Counted from the first letter of the stretch, positions 1 through 10,034 are shown. The stretch is DNA of 64,000 nt from Psychrobacter frigidicola (GCF_007997305.1 NZ_VORZ01000002.1:310001-374000); one strand, 5' to 3'. Numbers and translations: made by a program. Notes: generated by a model from the sequence alone, not told the origin.

Positions 1-521
1 ATGACGCCTTCAGGTAATTTGATATCTGATAAGCGGAATAGATCACCGATTTCCATACCAGAAACGTCTATTTCTAGGTATTCAGGTAGATCTGATGGTA
101 AGCAAACGATTTCAACGTCAGAAACTAGTGTAGATAGAATACCAGCGTTTTTAGTACCAGGCGCATCTTCACGGCCAGTGAAATGCACAGGGACATTCAT
201 ATTGATTTTTTGACCTTTCACAATGCGCTGGAAGTCGGCATGCATTGGAAAACCTTTAGCAGGATGGCGCTGTAGGTCTTTGATAACGGCTTGAATTTCT
301 TCACCGTCAACAGTAAGGGTCAAAATGTTTGAGAAGAAGGCTTCAAGTTCAAGCGCTTTTACCAACTCGTTAATTTTGATAGAGATAGACGTTGGCGCTT
401 CGTTGCCACCGTAAATGATTGCAGGAACTAGGTTCTGCTTACGTAGGCGGCGGCTCGCACCTTTACCTTGAAGCTCAGCAGAACGGTCAACTGCGTTTAA
501 TGCAAAATGGTCAATGCTCAT
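1..521 (-). CDS. rplY: 50S ribosomal protein L25 (Ctc-like), 3' end outside window
   Basis: Binds 5S rRNA in the large ribosomal subunit. The reverse strand reads from ATG at 521 (MSIDHFALNAVDRSAELQGK) without a stop to the window edge, so the C-terminal part is missing. The N-terminal beta-barrel of L25 is recognisable: the GKGASRRLRK stretch, then the VPAIIYGG strand. Beyond residue 100 it continues into the TL5/Ctc-type second domain, so this is the long form of the family rather than the 94-residue E. coli form. It lies downstream of prs on the same strand, the usual prs-rplY-pth order, but the prs terminator and about 420 bases separate them, so it probably has its own promoter. Confidence 0.93.
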   Translation of the reverse strand, partial: MSIDHFALNAVDRSAELQGKGASRRLRKQNLVPAIIYGGNEAPTSISIKINELVKALELEAFFSNILTLTVDGEEIQAVIKDLQRHPAKGFPMHADFQRIVKGQKINMNVPVHFTGREDAPGTKNAGILSTLVSDVEIVCLPSDLPEYLEIDVSGMEIGDLFRLSDIKLPEGV

Positions 522-942
522 AGATTTAATCCTATAAAAGATAATTGATGGGTCTGATAGTAAAAAAGTGGATTTGCGACCAATCCACTAATGCATGATG
601 ATAGCGATTATTTATAGTAAGAGATTATTGATAGCAATAAACTGTAAATAGAAATAATTACTAATAATAAAAGCCATCTCTGCCAAATGAAAACAACGAA
701 AAAATAAGCATAAAAACATCAATATGATGACTGACATTAATAGCAGTGACGACGTGATTATTTAGCGTGCTCAGCACCTTTGATAATACTTGGCTTATTC
801 AATTAAAATAAATGGTAAGTATAGGCGCGCATTATACGTGTTTTTGGTGCAATAATAAAGGCTTACAAAAAACCTAGCATTAAGACCTTAATACTAATAT
901 TAGGTCTTAATGCTAGGTTTTAACAGCGAATGCTAATAACAG
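522..942. other. intergenic region between prs and rplY
   Basis: About 420 bases without a convincing ORF. It holds the prs terminator at its right end and must contain the rplY promoter (reading leftward). I could not pick out a clear -35/-10 pair or any conserved RNA element. Confidence 0.5.
869..921 (-). terminator. rho-independent terminator of prs
   Basis: Perfect inverted repeat with 20-base arms (869-888 and 902-921) and a 13-base loop. The minus-strand hairpin ends in a short T run, and it begins about 20 bases after the prs stop codon. The stem is unusually long and perfect for a terminator. Confidence 0.85.
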
Positions 943-1890
943 TTAGGCATCAAACATGGCGCTAATAGATTCTTCGTTATTAATACGGCGTAGGCTTTCT
1001 GCGAGCATCGGTGCGATAGACACTTGACGAATTTTGGTACAGGCTTTGGCGGCATCTGATAACGGAATGGTATCGGTGACGACGATTTCATCTAGTGAGG
1101 ATTCACTAATATTTTTTAAGGCATTACCCGATAAAACAGGGTGGGTAATATAGGCCAGTACGCGGCGTGCACCACTATCTTTTAGAGCTTGAGCAGCTTT
1201 GCATAATGTACCAGCAGTATCCACCATATCGTCAACAATCACGCAATCGCGGTCGCGGACATCACCGATGATATTCATCACTTGTGATTCATTGGCACGC
1301 GCACGGCGTTTATCGATAATAGCTAAGTCTGTATCCCCTAGTAGCTTAGCCATTGCACGGGCACGGACGACACCGCCAACGTCAGGTGATACCACCATGA
1401 TGTTATCGTAATCATGTTTTTTGAGGTCATTAAGGAGTACAGGAGTTGCATAGATATTATCAACTGGAATATCAAAGAAGCCTTGAATCTGATCTGAGTG
1501 CAAGTCAACCGTCATAACCCGATCGATGCTCACAATATTGAGCATGTCGGCGACGACTTTGGCAGAGATTGGCACGCGAGCTGAACGTGGGCGGCGGTCT
1601 TGACGGGCATAACCAAAGTAGGGCATGACAGCTGTAATACGTCCAGCACTAGAGCGACGCAAAGCGTCAGCCATCATCATGATTTCCATCAAGTTGTCAT
1701 TGGTCGGGGCACAGGTAGGCTGCATAATAAACACATCTTTACCACGCACGTGTTCTTTGATTTCCACAGCAATTTCGCCATCAGAAAAACGCGTTATGTC
1801 AGCTTTACCAAGAGGAATGTGGAGGTGTTCGGCTACGGTTTTCGCTAATTCAGGATGGGCAGTACCCGTAAATATCGCCAAATAAGGCAT
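943..1890 (-). CDS. prs: ribose-phosphate pyrophosphokinase
   Basis: Makes 5-phosphoribosyl 1-pyrophosphate from ribose 5-phosphate and ATP, the precursor of purines, pyrimidines, histidine, tryptophan and NAD. It has 315 residues, the usual length for class I enzymes. Visible signatures are the flexible catalytic loop motif KRRAR (194-198), the ATP-binding region around [10 protein letters not shown] (91-100), and the PRPP-binding loop [13 protein letters not shown] (217-229). The start ATG at 1890 has an upstream AGGACT ribosome-binding site. It is preceded by two tRNA-Gln genes and ispE on the same strand, the standard gammaproteobacterial arrangement, and followed by a strong terminator. 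Confidence 0.97.
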   Translation of the reverse strand: MPYLAIFTGTAHPELAKTVAEHLHIPLGKADITRFSDGEIAVEIKEHVRGKDVFIMQPTCAPTNDNLMEIMMMADALRRSSAGRITAVMPYFGYARQDRRPRSARVPISAKVVADMLNIVSIDRVMTVDLHSDQIQGFFDIPVDNIYATPVLLNDLKKHDYDNIMVVSPDVGGVVRARAMAKLLGDTDLAIIDKRRARANESQVMNIIGDVRDRDCVIVDDMVDTAGTLCKAAQALKDSGARRVLAYITHPVLSGNALKNISESSLDEIVVTDTIPLSDAAKACTKIRQVSIAPMLAESLRRINNEESISAMFDA

Positions 1891-1982
1891 GACTAAAGTC
1901 CTATTGAGTGACTCAAGCAGCGACCGCTAAGCAGTGTCAAACTGCTCAAATTAAGAAAAGTGTAATAAATTACCGTAGAAAA

Positions 1983-2057
1983 TGGTAGGGGTAGCTGGAC
2001 TCGAACCAACGGTGTCAGGATCAAAACCTGATGCCTTACCAACTTGGCTATACCCCT
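1983..2057 (-). tRNA. tRNA-Gln (anticodon TTG), promoter-distal copy
   Basis: 75 bases including an encoded CCA. The reverse strand folds as a cloverleaf: acceptor AGGGGTA/TACCCCT, anticodon stem TCAGG/CCTGA around the loop TTTTGAT (anticodon TTG), T-arm with TTCGAGT. It is identical in sequence to the copy at 2294-2368. It lies between ispE and prs, where a tRNA-Gln is common in gammaproteobacteria. Confidence 0.96.
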
Positions 2058-2293
2058 ATAATGTTTAGACTATAGCAGCGCTCATACTCGATAAAAAATA
2101 TAAGGATGTCGCTGTTATGCTTTGAGCCATCTAAAAACAGTAAAACCGTCTAAAAATAACGCTCTCTAACGGTATTCGTTGTGAACTATACCGAAGCAGG
2201 AAGTGTGTTGACAATTGCTATCAGAAAACTGACTGTTCGATAATACGATCTTAATAAAAACAATCACACTACAAGCAATGCAAACTAAAAATA

Positions 2294-2368
2294 TGGTAGG
2301 GGTAGCTGGACTCGAACCAACGGTGTCAGGATCAAAACCTGATGCCTTACCAACTTGGCTATACCCCT
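2294..2368 (-). tRNA. tRNA-Gln (anticodon TTG), promoter-proximal copy
   Basis: Identical over all 75 bases to the copy at 1983-2057, with encoded CCA, anticodon TTG, and the same acceptor and T stems. The spacer of about 236 bases between the copies is not duplicated. Both copies are probably transcribed leftward from the promoter at 2382-2409. Confidence 0.96.
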
Positions 2369-2381
2369 ATTGTGGCGACCT

Positions 2382-2409
2382 ATTATAAATAAATATTTTA
2401 ATATTGCAA
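2382..2409 (-). promoter_or_regulatory. sigma-70 promoter of the tRNA-Gln genes
   Basis: On the reverse strand a TTGCAA -35 box, a 16-base spacer and a perfect TATAAT -10 box lie just upstream of the first tRNA. The predicted transcription start falls only a few bases before the tRNA 5' end, and a G/C-rich discriminator follows the -10 box, as is typical of growth-rate-regulated stable RNA promoters. Confidence 0.7.
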
Positions 2410-2538
2410 GGCATTTGCGCCTTTTTCTGGCTTTTATTCATAATAAGTAAATGCTGACGCCATTCTAGCAAATTAACGGCATCAAACCTACCGCTGCTCA
2501 CAATTTAGATAGTTTTTTGTATTACTGTCTATAAATCA

Positions 2539-3525
2539 TCATATTGGAGTCTGTAAATTATTAACGATATGCGCAGGGCAGGGTGCGTTTGCTACCCAAT
2601 CTGCTAGTTGTTTCTTGTTGGTAGCTAAGGTCGCATCTAAAGGTAAGAATACTGCGCTACCTGACCCTGTCATCCGTGCAACCGCGATTGCTTGCGGCTC
2701 TAAGCGCTGTAAGTATTGCAGGGCTTCAGCGACAGCAGGGGCGAGATTCTTAACTATGGGGGTAAAGACATTACAATAAGGCGCAGACAGGGCTTGAGTA
2801 AAATGTTCATATTGGTCTTGAATATGATTTACTGGCAAAGTTTTCATATCACGGCGCAACTCTGGATGTGCGAATAGCTGCGCGGTATTGATATGGGCGT
2901 TGGGTGTCAGTAATAAATACTGCTGGTCAGGTAGATCAATCGGTGTGAGCTGTTCGCCTATACCCATTGCAATCGCGTCTTGTCCAAAGATAAATATGGG
3001 AACATCAGCGCCTAGTGTCGCGCCAATAGCGCGTAGTTGCACATTGCTAAAGGCCAGTTGCCAAAGCTCGTTTAATACAAGTAGAGTGGTTGCCGCATTG
3101 GAGGATCCGCCGCCTAAGCCCGCTCCCATTGGTAAATGTTTGTCCAAGCTGATGCTTACTTTTTGTAGCTGAGCAGGCAACGTCTTTAACGATATCGCAG
3201 ATGCTAATAAGGCTTGGGCGGCTTTAATGATTAAATTATCGGCCAGATGGCTAGTAATCGTACTTGCACCTGTTAGCGTGACCAACTGCATACACAGTTC
3301 ATCTGCTTGCTGTAGTGCATTAGTAGTGGTGAATGATAGTGTTGATAAAGTGATGCGTTCTGTCGGCAAGAAATGCAGATAATCGCCCCAATCCAGCAGA
3401 CGAAATACCGTTTGCAGGTTATGATAACCATCTGCACGTCGGCCGGTAATGTGCAAAAACAGATTGATTTTTGCAGGTGAAAAGCGGGTAATTCCAGCGT
3501 GTAAAATAGCATTATTATCAGTCAT
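2539..3525 (-). CDS. ispE: 4-diphosphocytidyl-2-C-methyl-D-erythritol kinase
   Basis: Phosphorylates CDP-methylerythritol in the MEP isoprenoid pathway. This GHMP kinase has the N-terminal substrate motif PAKINLFLHI (17-26) with GRRADGYHNL after it, the glycine-rich ATP loop PMGAGLGGGSSNA (132-144), and LGADVPIFIFG carrying the catalytic Asp174. At 328 residues it is longer than the E. coli enzyme (about 283), with extra residues around the 60-120 segment. It follows lolB on the same strand with a gap of about 65 bases and precedes tRNA-Gln and prs, the conserved order in Pseudomonas and Acinetobacter. Confidence 0.96.
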   Translation of the reverse strand: MTDNNAILHAGITRFSPAKINLFLHITGRRADGYHNLQTVFRLLDWGDYLHFLPTERITLSTLSFTTTNALQQADELCMQLVTLTGASTITSHLADNLIIKAAQALLASAISLKTLPAQLQKVSISLDKHLPMGAGLGGGSSNAATTLLVLNELWQLAFSNVQLRAIGATLGADVPIFIFGQDAIAMGIGEQLTPIDLPDQQYLLLTPNAHINTAQLFAHPELRRDMKTLPVNHIQDQYEHFTQALSAPYCNVFTPIVKNLAPAVAEALQYLQRLEPQAIAVARMTGSGSAVFLPLDATLATNKKQLADWVANAPCPAHIVNNLQTPI

Positions 3526-3590
3526 AAATAGCGTTCTTTATAAGCAATCAGTCTTTTAAGCCACTCACATCTCATAAGGTAGCGAATCAT

Positions 3591-4223
3591 TTAGCGATTT
3601 TGATGATTAATAGTCATGACTACTTTTTGACCTTGGGGCTGTACGGCACTAATTTTATTGGGCAGCTTATCATTACCTTTATAAGTAAAATCTGCTGACC
3701 AAGCGCCATTGACGGAACTGATGAGGCGACCTTGAGTATCCATTTTTGGCGCAGTATCTGAGGGCGCGGAACGTCCAGAAATCCAATAGGGCATTTGAGA
3801 GATGGGCGCTTGCCAGCCGGTTGCTTTTTGTAGCAAGGTTTCAGGATTATCGGCAGTCAGGGTGCCTGTTTTTTCGCTGACTAAAGTTGCAGTGTGACCG
3901 TCATATTCGATATTGGTCTTACCAATGCCCAACGCGCCAATCAATTCAATGGCAAAGCGCTCGTTTTGTTGGCCCCAGGCATAGAAGGCACTACCGCCAT
4001 CAGTACCAGCATCTGCGGGCGTGCTTTTTGGCATGGTCACGCCGATTTTGCCGTTAATATTAAAGTTATCAAGTTTTTGTGCTTGGATAGTAGGTGTAGG
4101 CTTAGTCGTAGCATTGGTGCCCGGTAGCGACTGACAACCTGCGGTAAACGCGAGCATGACAGTAAGCGCCCCAAACGTGGCTAATTTTGTGGTTTTATAC
4201 TGAGTAGGGTTTAAAGCTGTCAT
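3591..4223 (-). CDS. lolB: outer-membrane lipoprotein insertion factor LolB
   Basis: Receives lipoproteins from the periplasmic carrier LolA and inserts them in the outer membrane. It has 210 residues. A signal peptide with the lipobox FTAGC puts the lipidated Cys near residue 30; the following residue is Gln, which favours outer-membrane sorting. The FNINGKIGVTMP strand and the GWQAPISQMPYWISG region match the LolB fold. The start ATG has an AAGGA ribosome-binding site. Gene order TPR protein-lolB-ispE supports the call. Confidence 0.9.
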   Translation of the reverse strand: MTALNPTQYKTTKLATFGALTVMLAFTAGCQSLPGTNATTKPTPTIQAQKLDNFNINGKIGVTMPKSTPADAGTDGGSAFYAWGQQNERFAIELIGALGIGKTNIEYDGHTATLVSEKTGTLTADNPETLLQKATGWQAPISQMPYWISGRSAPSDTAPKMDTQGRLISSVNGAWSADFTYKGNDKLPNKISAVQPQGQKVVMTINHQNR

Positions 4224-4392
4224 ATTTTTTCCTTAAGAGGTGCAAATTTAAAAATTCTGATTGATTAAGTTTGAACCGCTAAGCTTACCTGTTTTTTGTT
4301 ACTCAGTTATGGCCTGTTGTTCTTTTATTATAAGACGCTTGTATAATTAAGGAATGACCTTAAAAGACGAGTGTTAAATGGCTCTCACTATT

Positions 4393-6330
4393 TTAATACA
4401 GCTGAACTCGGTCATTAACGTTATCTTGACCAAATGAGAAGCGCTGCTGTAAATCGGCTAGTAGTGTCTTGACGTTGTCACTGTCGCCTAAACCTTGATA
4501 AGCACGTAGTAACAATACACCTGAGCGTAAAGTAGGTAGCACGTCATAAGGCGTCTGTAAATACTCAATCACTTGGGTATAGTCATCATTAGCCAAAGCA
4601 CTACTGGCCAGCACATTTAAGGCTTGCAGATGTAGCTCGTTATCATAGCGCGGGTCATCATAGCGAACTTGTATGATGGTCGTTGCCAAGTCTAGTCCTT
4701 GCTTAGAGCTACGGTCATTGGATAATAATAATTGGGCATAGCTGAGCTGATAAGATAGGTTTGTAGGGTTCAGCGCTTGTAAGTGGTTGAGTAGGGCACG
4801 TTTGACCACATAATCCTTCACATCATCGAGCAACTGCGTGCGGGCAAATAATATCAGTTCACTGTTAGGATATTTGCGACTGGCACGCGTAAGCAGTCGT
4901 AGTGCCTCGTCTGCCTCACCTTGCTGCCATAAAACATCCGCTTGTAATACATAGCTTTCAGGGGCGAAGACTTCAAATTGCTGGCGCAGGATTTCAAGCG
5001 TGGCTAGGGCGGCATCCACGTTGTTATTAAGCAGCTCAAACGCGACCACTTTTTTACGTGCCGCCAATACTAAGTCCTCTTGCATTACGCCATTTAAATA
5101 GTATTTTGCCTGCTCGAAGCGCTGCTGACGCTCCGCACTTATTCCTAAATAATAATAGGCTTGGTCCAGATAGTTGGGATTTTTTGCCAGCATATTTAGC
5201 AGTTGATCGGCACTGCGATATTCTTCGATATCCAAGCTGACCAGTGCGGCTAATAAAGTAATCTCAGCATCATCATCGAAACGACTGTGCGCCTCAAGTA
5301 ACAGCTTCCATGCCTCTTCGCTTTGTTCAAGATCCAGCAAATAGCGAATCTCGTACAGATATAAACTTTTGCTACCTGGGTTACGAAAACGGGCTTGGCT
5401 GATATAAGTGATGACCGTTGCTGCCGGCTCGATCTTGCGTAAGATGTCCGCTTTTAACGTGATAAAAGGCACATAATCTGGCTCACTCATCAAGGCGCGT
5501 TGAATGTGGATAAGTGCTATTTCTGGTTCATTAAATTGATAGAGTAGTCCCGCTTTTAGTACCGATAATGAGGCATTTTGTTGGCTGGCAATGGGTTGTA
5601 GGGCGGCAAGTAGCTCACGCTGATCGCTTTCGGTATTGGGGTAAATGCCAATCAGGATCTCACTTAAGTCTGCGCGTGGATCATAGCTTAGTATACGGCT
5701 CAGCATTTCTCCAGCCAGAGTGTAATCATGGGCCTTTAACGCCAGATGCGCGACATAAAACCATGCCGGAACATGATCAGGATTTTGATCGAGCCAGGTT
5801 TTGGCAAACTGTAATGAGCTGTCGACATCTTCATCACGCAGCGATAATCCTAAAGCCCGCTCAAATACGACAGTGGCCTCCTCTTTAAAAGATTGCTGCT
5901 TATAAATAGTAAGGGCACGGCGGGTGTCACCACGAGCCGCGGCAAATTCAGCATCTAGAAGCGCATAGAGATTGGGCTCGTTCGTCACTTGAGGCGTTGT
6001 TTTTGTCTTCGTTATTTTTATTCTATTATTATTAGGATAAAGGATATGATTGTCAGAGGTCTCATTCCCACTGTTTTTTTGAGCGTTTGTCGTTTGCGAC
6101 TTTGAGCGAATAGTGACTGAATTATAGAGTGAGCTAGGCAACAATGCTTCCAGCAAAGGACTAAAAAAATGGGCGTGGGCAGGGGTAGCAACGCACAAGG
6201 AAGCGGCCAACAGTAATATCAACTTAGGACGCTGGCGCAGTCTGTTTATAGGATTCAGCAATGAAACCTGAATACAAGATTGGCAGTTAGGCACACGAAT
6301 GAGGCGGCACTGAAATCCGAAAAGAGCCAT
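4393..6330 (-). CDS. secreted tetratricopeptide repeat protein upstream of lolB
   Basis: A 645-residue protein made almost entirely of helical TPR-like repeats from about residue 110, in a style typical of envelope scaffold proteins. A hydrophobic signal sequence (KLILLLAASLCVATPAHA) begins only near residue 37, so the true start may be internal, at a TTG around codon 24-25, rather than the ATG at 6330, which has no good ribosome-binding site. A TPR protein sits at the same place, between hemA and lolB, in Pseudomonas. Function is unknown; a role in envelope or lipoprotein assembly is only an inference from its neighbour. Confidence 0.8.
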   Translation of the reverse strand: MALFGFQCRLIRVPNCQSCIQVSLLNPINRLRQRPKLILLLAASLCVATPAHAHFFSPLLEALLPSSLYNSVTIRSKSQTTNAQKNSGNETSDNHILYPNNNRIKITKTKTTPQVTNEPNLYALLDAEFAAARGDTRRALTIYKQQSFKEEATVVFERALGLSLRDEDVDSSLQFAKTWLDQNPDHVPAWFYVAHLALKAHDYTLAGEMLSRILSYDPRADLSEILIGIYPNTESDQRELLAALQPIASQQNASLSVLKAGLLYQFNEPEIALIHIQRALMSEPDYVPFITLKADILRKIEPAATVITYISQARFRNPGSKSLYLYEIRYLLDLEQSEEAWKLLLEAHSRFDDDAEITLLAALVSLDIEEYRSADQLLNMLAKNPNYLDQAYYYLGISAERQQRFEQAKYYLNGVMQEDLVLAARKKVVAFELLNNNVDAALATLEILRQQFEVFAPESYVLQADVLWQQGEADEALRLLTRASRKYPNSELILFARTQLLDDVKDYVVKRALLNHLQALNPTNLSYQLSYAQLLLSNDRSSKQGLDLATTIIQVRYDDPRYDNELHLQALNVLASSALANDDYTQVIEYLQTPYDVLPTLRSGVLLLRAYQGLGDSDNVKTLLADLQQRFSFGQDNVNDRVQLY

Positions 6331-6839
6331 AAATAGTGTTATTCATCCATAAAGATCAGTGTGGTGGTGAAAAATTTACTGTAAAGGCACTGTAGTATTA
6401 TAGGGATAGTAGTATAAAAGCTTATAGCCTTAGTAAACAATACTACTCATGTTACACCGATGGCGACAACATTGATAATAGGTGTTGAATCAGTGTTGAT
6501 TTGTAGCCTAACCGCCCAAAGACAGACTATTAACACGAGCGTTGCAACGGTGAGTATTAAATAAAGCCAGTAACAATGATACAATAGGCGGTTTTATATT
6601 TGCCGCCTCTGTTTTTTAACCTATTTAAATTAATAGGGCCACATGAATGACGCATTAATTTGCGCCTATAGGCTGTGTGTTAAAGTATGTTTTTAAGACA
6701 TTTTTAACCCATGTTAAAATAACCTTTGAAACGGTTTTTAGAGAGAGTCATTTTTTAGAAAGTGTCATTGAAAACTGTCTTTGAAGACAGAGCAACGGCT
6801 TAGCAAGTAAATGAGCGTTATGTTTATGGTCAATCAATA
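6331..6839. other. divergent intergenic region TPR gene / hemA
   Basis: About 510 bases between two divergent genes, without a supported ORF. It must contain the promoters for the lolB-ispE cluster (leftward) and hemA (rightward). I did not find a convincing consensus promoter, riboswitch or repeat in it. Confidence 0.45.
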
Positions 6840-8246
6840 ATGAGATTAGTGGTCATTGGGGTCAATCACAAAACCGCACCAGTCGCTTTGCGTGAGCGCT
6901 TGGCATTTGTGGGTGAGGATTTAAACGTCGCCCTCAGGCAGCTCAAAAGCTTCACTGATGGTAGTGTTATTGTATCGACCTGTAATCGCACCGAAATTTA
7001 TGCGCTGATGCCGCTAGGCGATCATAGCCAAACCGATACCGCGCAACCATATCATACTCAATTAACCAACAATCAGCTGAATAGTGTCCAAGCCAGACGT
7101 CGGAATGAGGTTATGGTAAGTTCTGGTCTCACGCCAGCTGCAATGAATGAGCACGTTACTCACCTTAAGCATTGGCTCGCTGACTTTAAAAATTTGCCGC
7201 TTAGTGAGATTGAGCCGTATCTGTACGTGCACCGTGATACCCATGCCATTACGCATTGGTTACGGGTAGCCGCAGGGCTCGACTCCATGATATTAGGCGA
7301 GCCGCAGATACTTGGTCAGATTAAGCAGTCGGTACATTTGGCCCAGTCTGAGCACGCGCTAAGTGGTCAAATGAGCTGGATTATTGATCAGGTGTTTGCG
7401 GCGTCTAAACGGGTGCGTAATGAGACCAAGGTGGGCGCGCATGCGGTATCGCTGGGCTTTGCTGCTGCTAAACTCGTAACCCAAATTTTTGACGATTTGC
7501 CCAGTCGTACCTTATTGGTGGTAGCAGCAGGTGAGATGAATCGCTTGGTTGCGACTCATATCGCCGGTCTTGGGGTTGGGCGAATTATTATCTGTAACCG
7601 CAGTCCTGAGCGCGCTGAAATCCTAGCGGCTGCACTGCGTCAACCCAATCGCCAAGTAGATGTTTGCCCGCTAGCAGATTTGCCACAAGTGTTAGCAGAG
7701 GCTGACATTATTAGCAGCTGTAGTGGCAGTATGGACATATTAATTAATAAGAATATGACGGCGCAAGCATTAAAAAGTCGTCGTTATCAGCCAATGTTGA
7801 TGATTGATTTGGCCGTACCCCGTGATATTGATCCGACTATTAGCCGGATGGATGATGTTTATCTGTATTCGGTAGATGATTTACAGCATGTTATTGCGGG
7901 TAACCTTGAGCAGCGCCGGCAAGCAGCGGTGGATGCTGAGCTATTGGTCAGTCAGTTGGTTGTTGAGATGGAGCGGCGCTTTCAAGTTCGACAAGTGGGT
8001 AAAGATATTGAACAATATCGCACACGTACCCACGTGCAAGTGGAGCAACTTTTGACCGCCTCCATCGCCCAGCTTGAGCACGGAGATATCAGCGCTGAGG
8101 AAATCATTACTGAATTATCTCGACGTCTCACCCAAACCTTAAGCCATGGCCCCTCAAAACTTATGCGTAAGGCGGCCCGCGAAGGCGATAGCGATTTGCT
8201 AGACTTTGTAGTGTCAGGGTTAAACGATGCGTATCGGCGGCGTTGA
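6840..8246 (+). CDS. hemA: glutamyl-tRNA reductase
   Basis: Reduces glutamyl-tRNA(Glu) to glutamate-1-semialdehyde, the first step of tetrapyrrole synthesis by the C5 route. The N-terminus MRLVVIGVNHKTAPVALRER and the catalytic motif STCNRTEIYA (nucleophile Cys48) are canonical. GLDSMILGEPQILGQIK follows, then the NADPH-binding domain and the C-terminal dimerisation helix. At 468 residues it is about 40 longer than usual; the extra residues sit at about 58-100, between the catalytic Cys motif and the MILGEPQ motif, and are polar and Gln/Asn/Thr-rich. It is divergent from the TPR-lolB-ispE-prs cluster, as in Pseudomonas. Confidence 0.96.
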   Translation: MRLVVIGVNHKTAPVALRERLAFVGEDLNVALRQLKSFTDGSVIVSTCNRTEIYALMPLGDHSQTDTAQPYHTQLTNNQLNSVQARRRNEVMVSSGLTPAAMNEHVTHLKHWLADFKNLPLSEIEPYLYVHRDTHAITHWLRVAAGLDSMILGEPQILGQIKQSVHLAQSEHALSGQMSWIIDQVFAASKRVRNETKVGAHAVSLGFAAAKLVTQIFDDLPSRTLLVVAAGEMNRLVATHIAGLGVGRIIICNRSPERAEILAAALRQPNRQVDVCPLADLPQVLAEADIISSCSGSMDILINKNMTAQALKSRRYQPMLMIDLAVPRDIDPTISRMDDVYLYSVDDLQHVIAGNLEQRRQAAVDAELLVSQLVVEMERRFQVRQVGKDIEQYRTRTHVQVEQLLTASIAQLEHGDISAEEIITELSRRLTQTLSHGPSKLMRKAAREGDSDLLDFVVSGLNDAYRRR

Positions 8247-8798
8247 TAGCAACAAGCCATTGTCAACTCTGATAATCAATGTTAATATCAAAATGTTATG
8301 GTTATGACTAGTTTTATACATATCCTTGGATTTATTAGATTGTAAATTATTATTGGTTGATACCAATTCGGTTAATTCAAATTGATGTCAACCGAAATAT
8401 TTAGTTATATTATAATGGTTGTGTCATAACTGTAGTTATTCTAGTTAAACATGTCCATTAGCCACATTAGCCAAAACAGTCTCATTATGATCTGCCTGCC
8501 ACCGCGCAGCAATTATAATGACTCTGCTGTCTTACGTAGCCTTGCGTAAACATACCCTTACTAACGGCAATAGCGCTAGGATAAAGTGCTATATCGTCAA
8601 TCCCGTGTCGTACTTTCTAGCAATGCCCTTAGTCGTATCTATAATTGGTATTACAAATAATTAGTAGCATCTATAATCAGCACTAACCATCGTTATATTT
8701 AGTGTCTTAATGCCACTTAATAGGGCTATATTCGATATTTATATGTGCCTAAATTTTAAAGCTTTGCAAATAATCAAACAACAAACAAGGAACGTCCT
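8247..8798. other. long leader region upstream of the class V aminotransferase
   Basis: About 550 bases with no supported ORF. It contains the inverted repeat TTCGGTT (8367-8373) / AACCGAA (8390-8396), which overlaps an alternative pairing GGTTGA (8355-8360) / TCAACC (8388-8393). No T run follows, so it is not a standard terminator. No recognised riboswitch. Confidence 0.4.
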
Positions 8799-9935
8799 AT
8801 GTCTGCATTACTAAAAGATATTGATCCAGAAGGTTTATTAGAATATTCAGTCGTTTATACTGACCGCGCTCTAAACCATATGTCAAAAGCATTTCAGCAA
8901 GTGATGAATGATATATCACGTGATTTAAAATCAGTTTATAACGCTGACGCGGTTGCTATCGTTCCAGGTGCTGGTACTTATGGCATGGAAGCAGTGGCTG
9001 CCCAATTGGCACAAAACCAAGATACGTTAATCATCCGTAACGGTTGGTTCAGCTATCGTTGGACGCAAATCTTAGAAAAGAACAACATCGGCAATACCAC
9101 GACTGTTCTTGCTGCTGACCGCATTGAAGATACTGAAGCGCCAAAACCATTCGCGCCTGTTGATATCGAAACCGCTGTTGCCAAAATTAAAGAGCTTAAG
9201 CCTGGCATCGTTTTTGCACCACACGTTGAAACGTCAGCAGGTATTATTTTACCAGAAGATTATATTAAAGCGTTAGCCGAAGCCGTTCATAGCGTTGGTG
9301 GTTTATTGGTTATTGACTGTATCGCTTCAGGTTGCGTATGGTTAGATATGAAAGCGCTTGGTATTGACCTATTGATCAGCGCGCCACAAAAAGGCTGGAG
9401 CAGCACGCCCTGTGCCGGTTTGGTTATGATGAGCGAAGCTGCCGTTAAGAAAGTAGAAAGCACTGAATCTAATAGCTTCAGCCTTGACTTGAAACAGTGG
9501 TTGACTGTCATGCGCGCTTATGAGAATGGCGGTCATGCTTACCATGCGACGATGCCTACTGATAGCTTACGTCAGTTCCGTGACACGATTAATGAAGCAA
9601 AAGAAATCGGCTTTGACAAATTATGTGACGCACAGTGGGAACTTGGCAACAAGATCCGTGAAGTATTAGAGTCTAGAGATATTGAAAGTGTTGCCGCTGA
9701 AGGCTTTAAAGCGCCAGGCGTTGTGGTTTCTTACACCAGCCGTGATGACATGCATAAAGGGACCGTATTTGGTGAACTTGGTATGCAAATAGCAGCTGGT
9801 GTGCCACTAAAATGTGACGAGCCTGCAAACTTTAAAACTTTCCGCTTAGGTCTATTTGGTTTTGATAAACTGACTAACGTTGACGGTGCTGTTGAGCGTT
9901 TTGAAACGGTACTTGATAAAGTATTGGCTAAATAA
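8799..9935 (+). CDS. class V PLP-dependent aminotransferase (alanine-glyoxylate type)
   Basis: A 378-residue fold-type I aminotransferase of the class V family that includes alanine/serine-glyoxylate aminotransferases. The cofactor-binding Lys is predicted at residue 198 in SAPQKGW. Upstream are the family motifs VPGAGTYGMEAVA (56-68) and the cofactor Asp in LLVIDCIASG. The exact amino donor cannot be read from sequence. The gene stands alone after a 550-base leader and ends at a good terminator (9991-10034). The ribosome-binding site AAGGA precedes ATG 8799. Confidence 0.85.
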   Translation: MSALLKDIDPEGLLEYSVVYTDRALNHMSKAFQQVMNDISRDLKSVYNADAVAIVPGAGTYGMEAVAAQLAQNQDTLIIRNGWFSYRWTQILEKNNIGNTTTVLAADRIEDTEAPKPFAPVDIETAVAKIKELKPGIVFAPHVETSAGIILPEDYIKALAEAVHSVGGLLVIDCIASGCVWLDMKALGIDLLISAPQKGWSSTPCAGLVMMSEAAVKKVESTESNSFSLDLKQWLTVMRAYENGGHAYHATMPTDSLRQFRDTINEAKEIGFDKLCDAQWELGNKIREVLESRDIESVAAEGFKAPGVVVSYTSRDDMHKGTVFGELGMQIAAGVPLKCDEPANFKTFRLGLFGFDKLTNVDGAVERFETVLDKVLAK

Positions 9936-9990
9936 TCTTATTAACTTGGCAAGCAATTTGCTGAATAATACAGACAATTAAGCGTAAGAG

Positions 9991-10034
9991 AAATACTGAG
10001 CCACTGGTGTAAGCACTGGGTTCAGTATTTTTTT
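9991..10034 (+). terminator. rho-independent terminator after the aminotransferase gene
   Basis: Stem AAATACTGAGCC / GGTTCAGTATTT (one G:U pair) followed directly by a T run. It lies about 55 bases after the stop codon at 9935. Confidence 0.8.
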
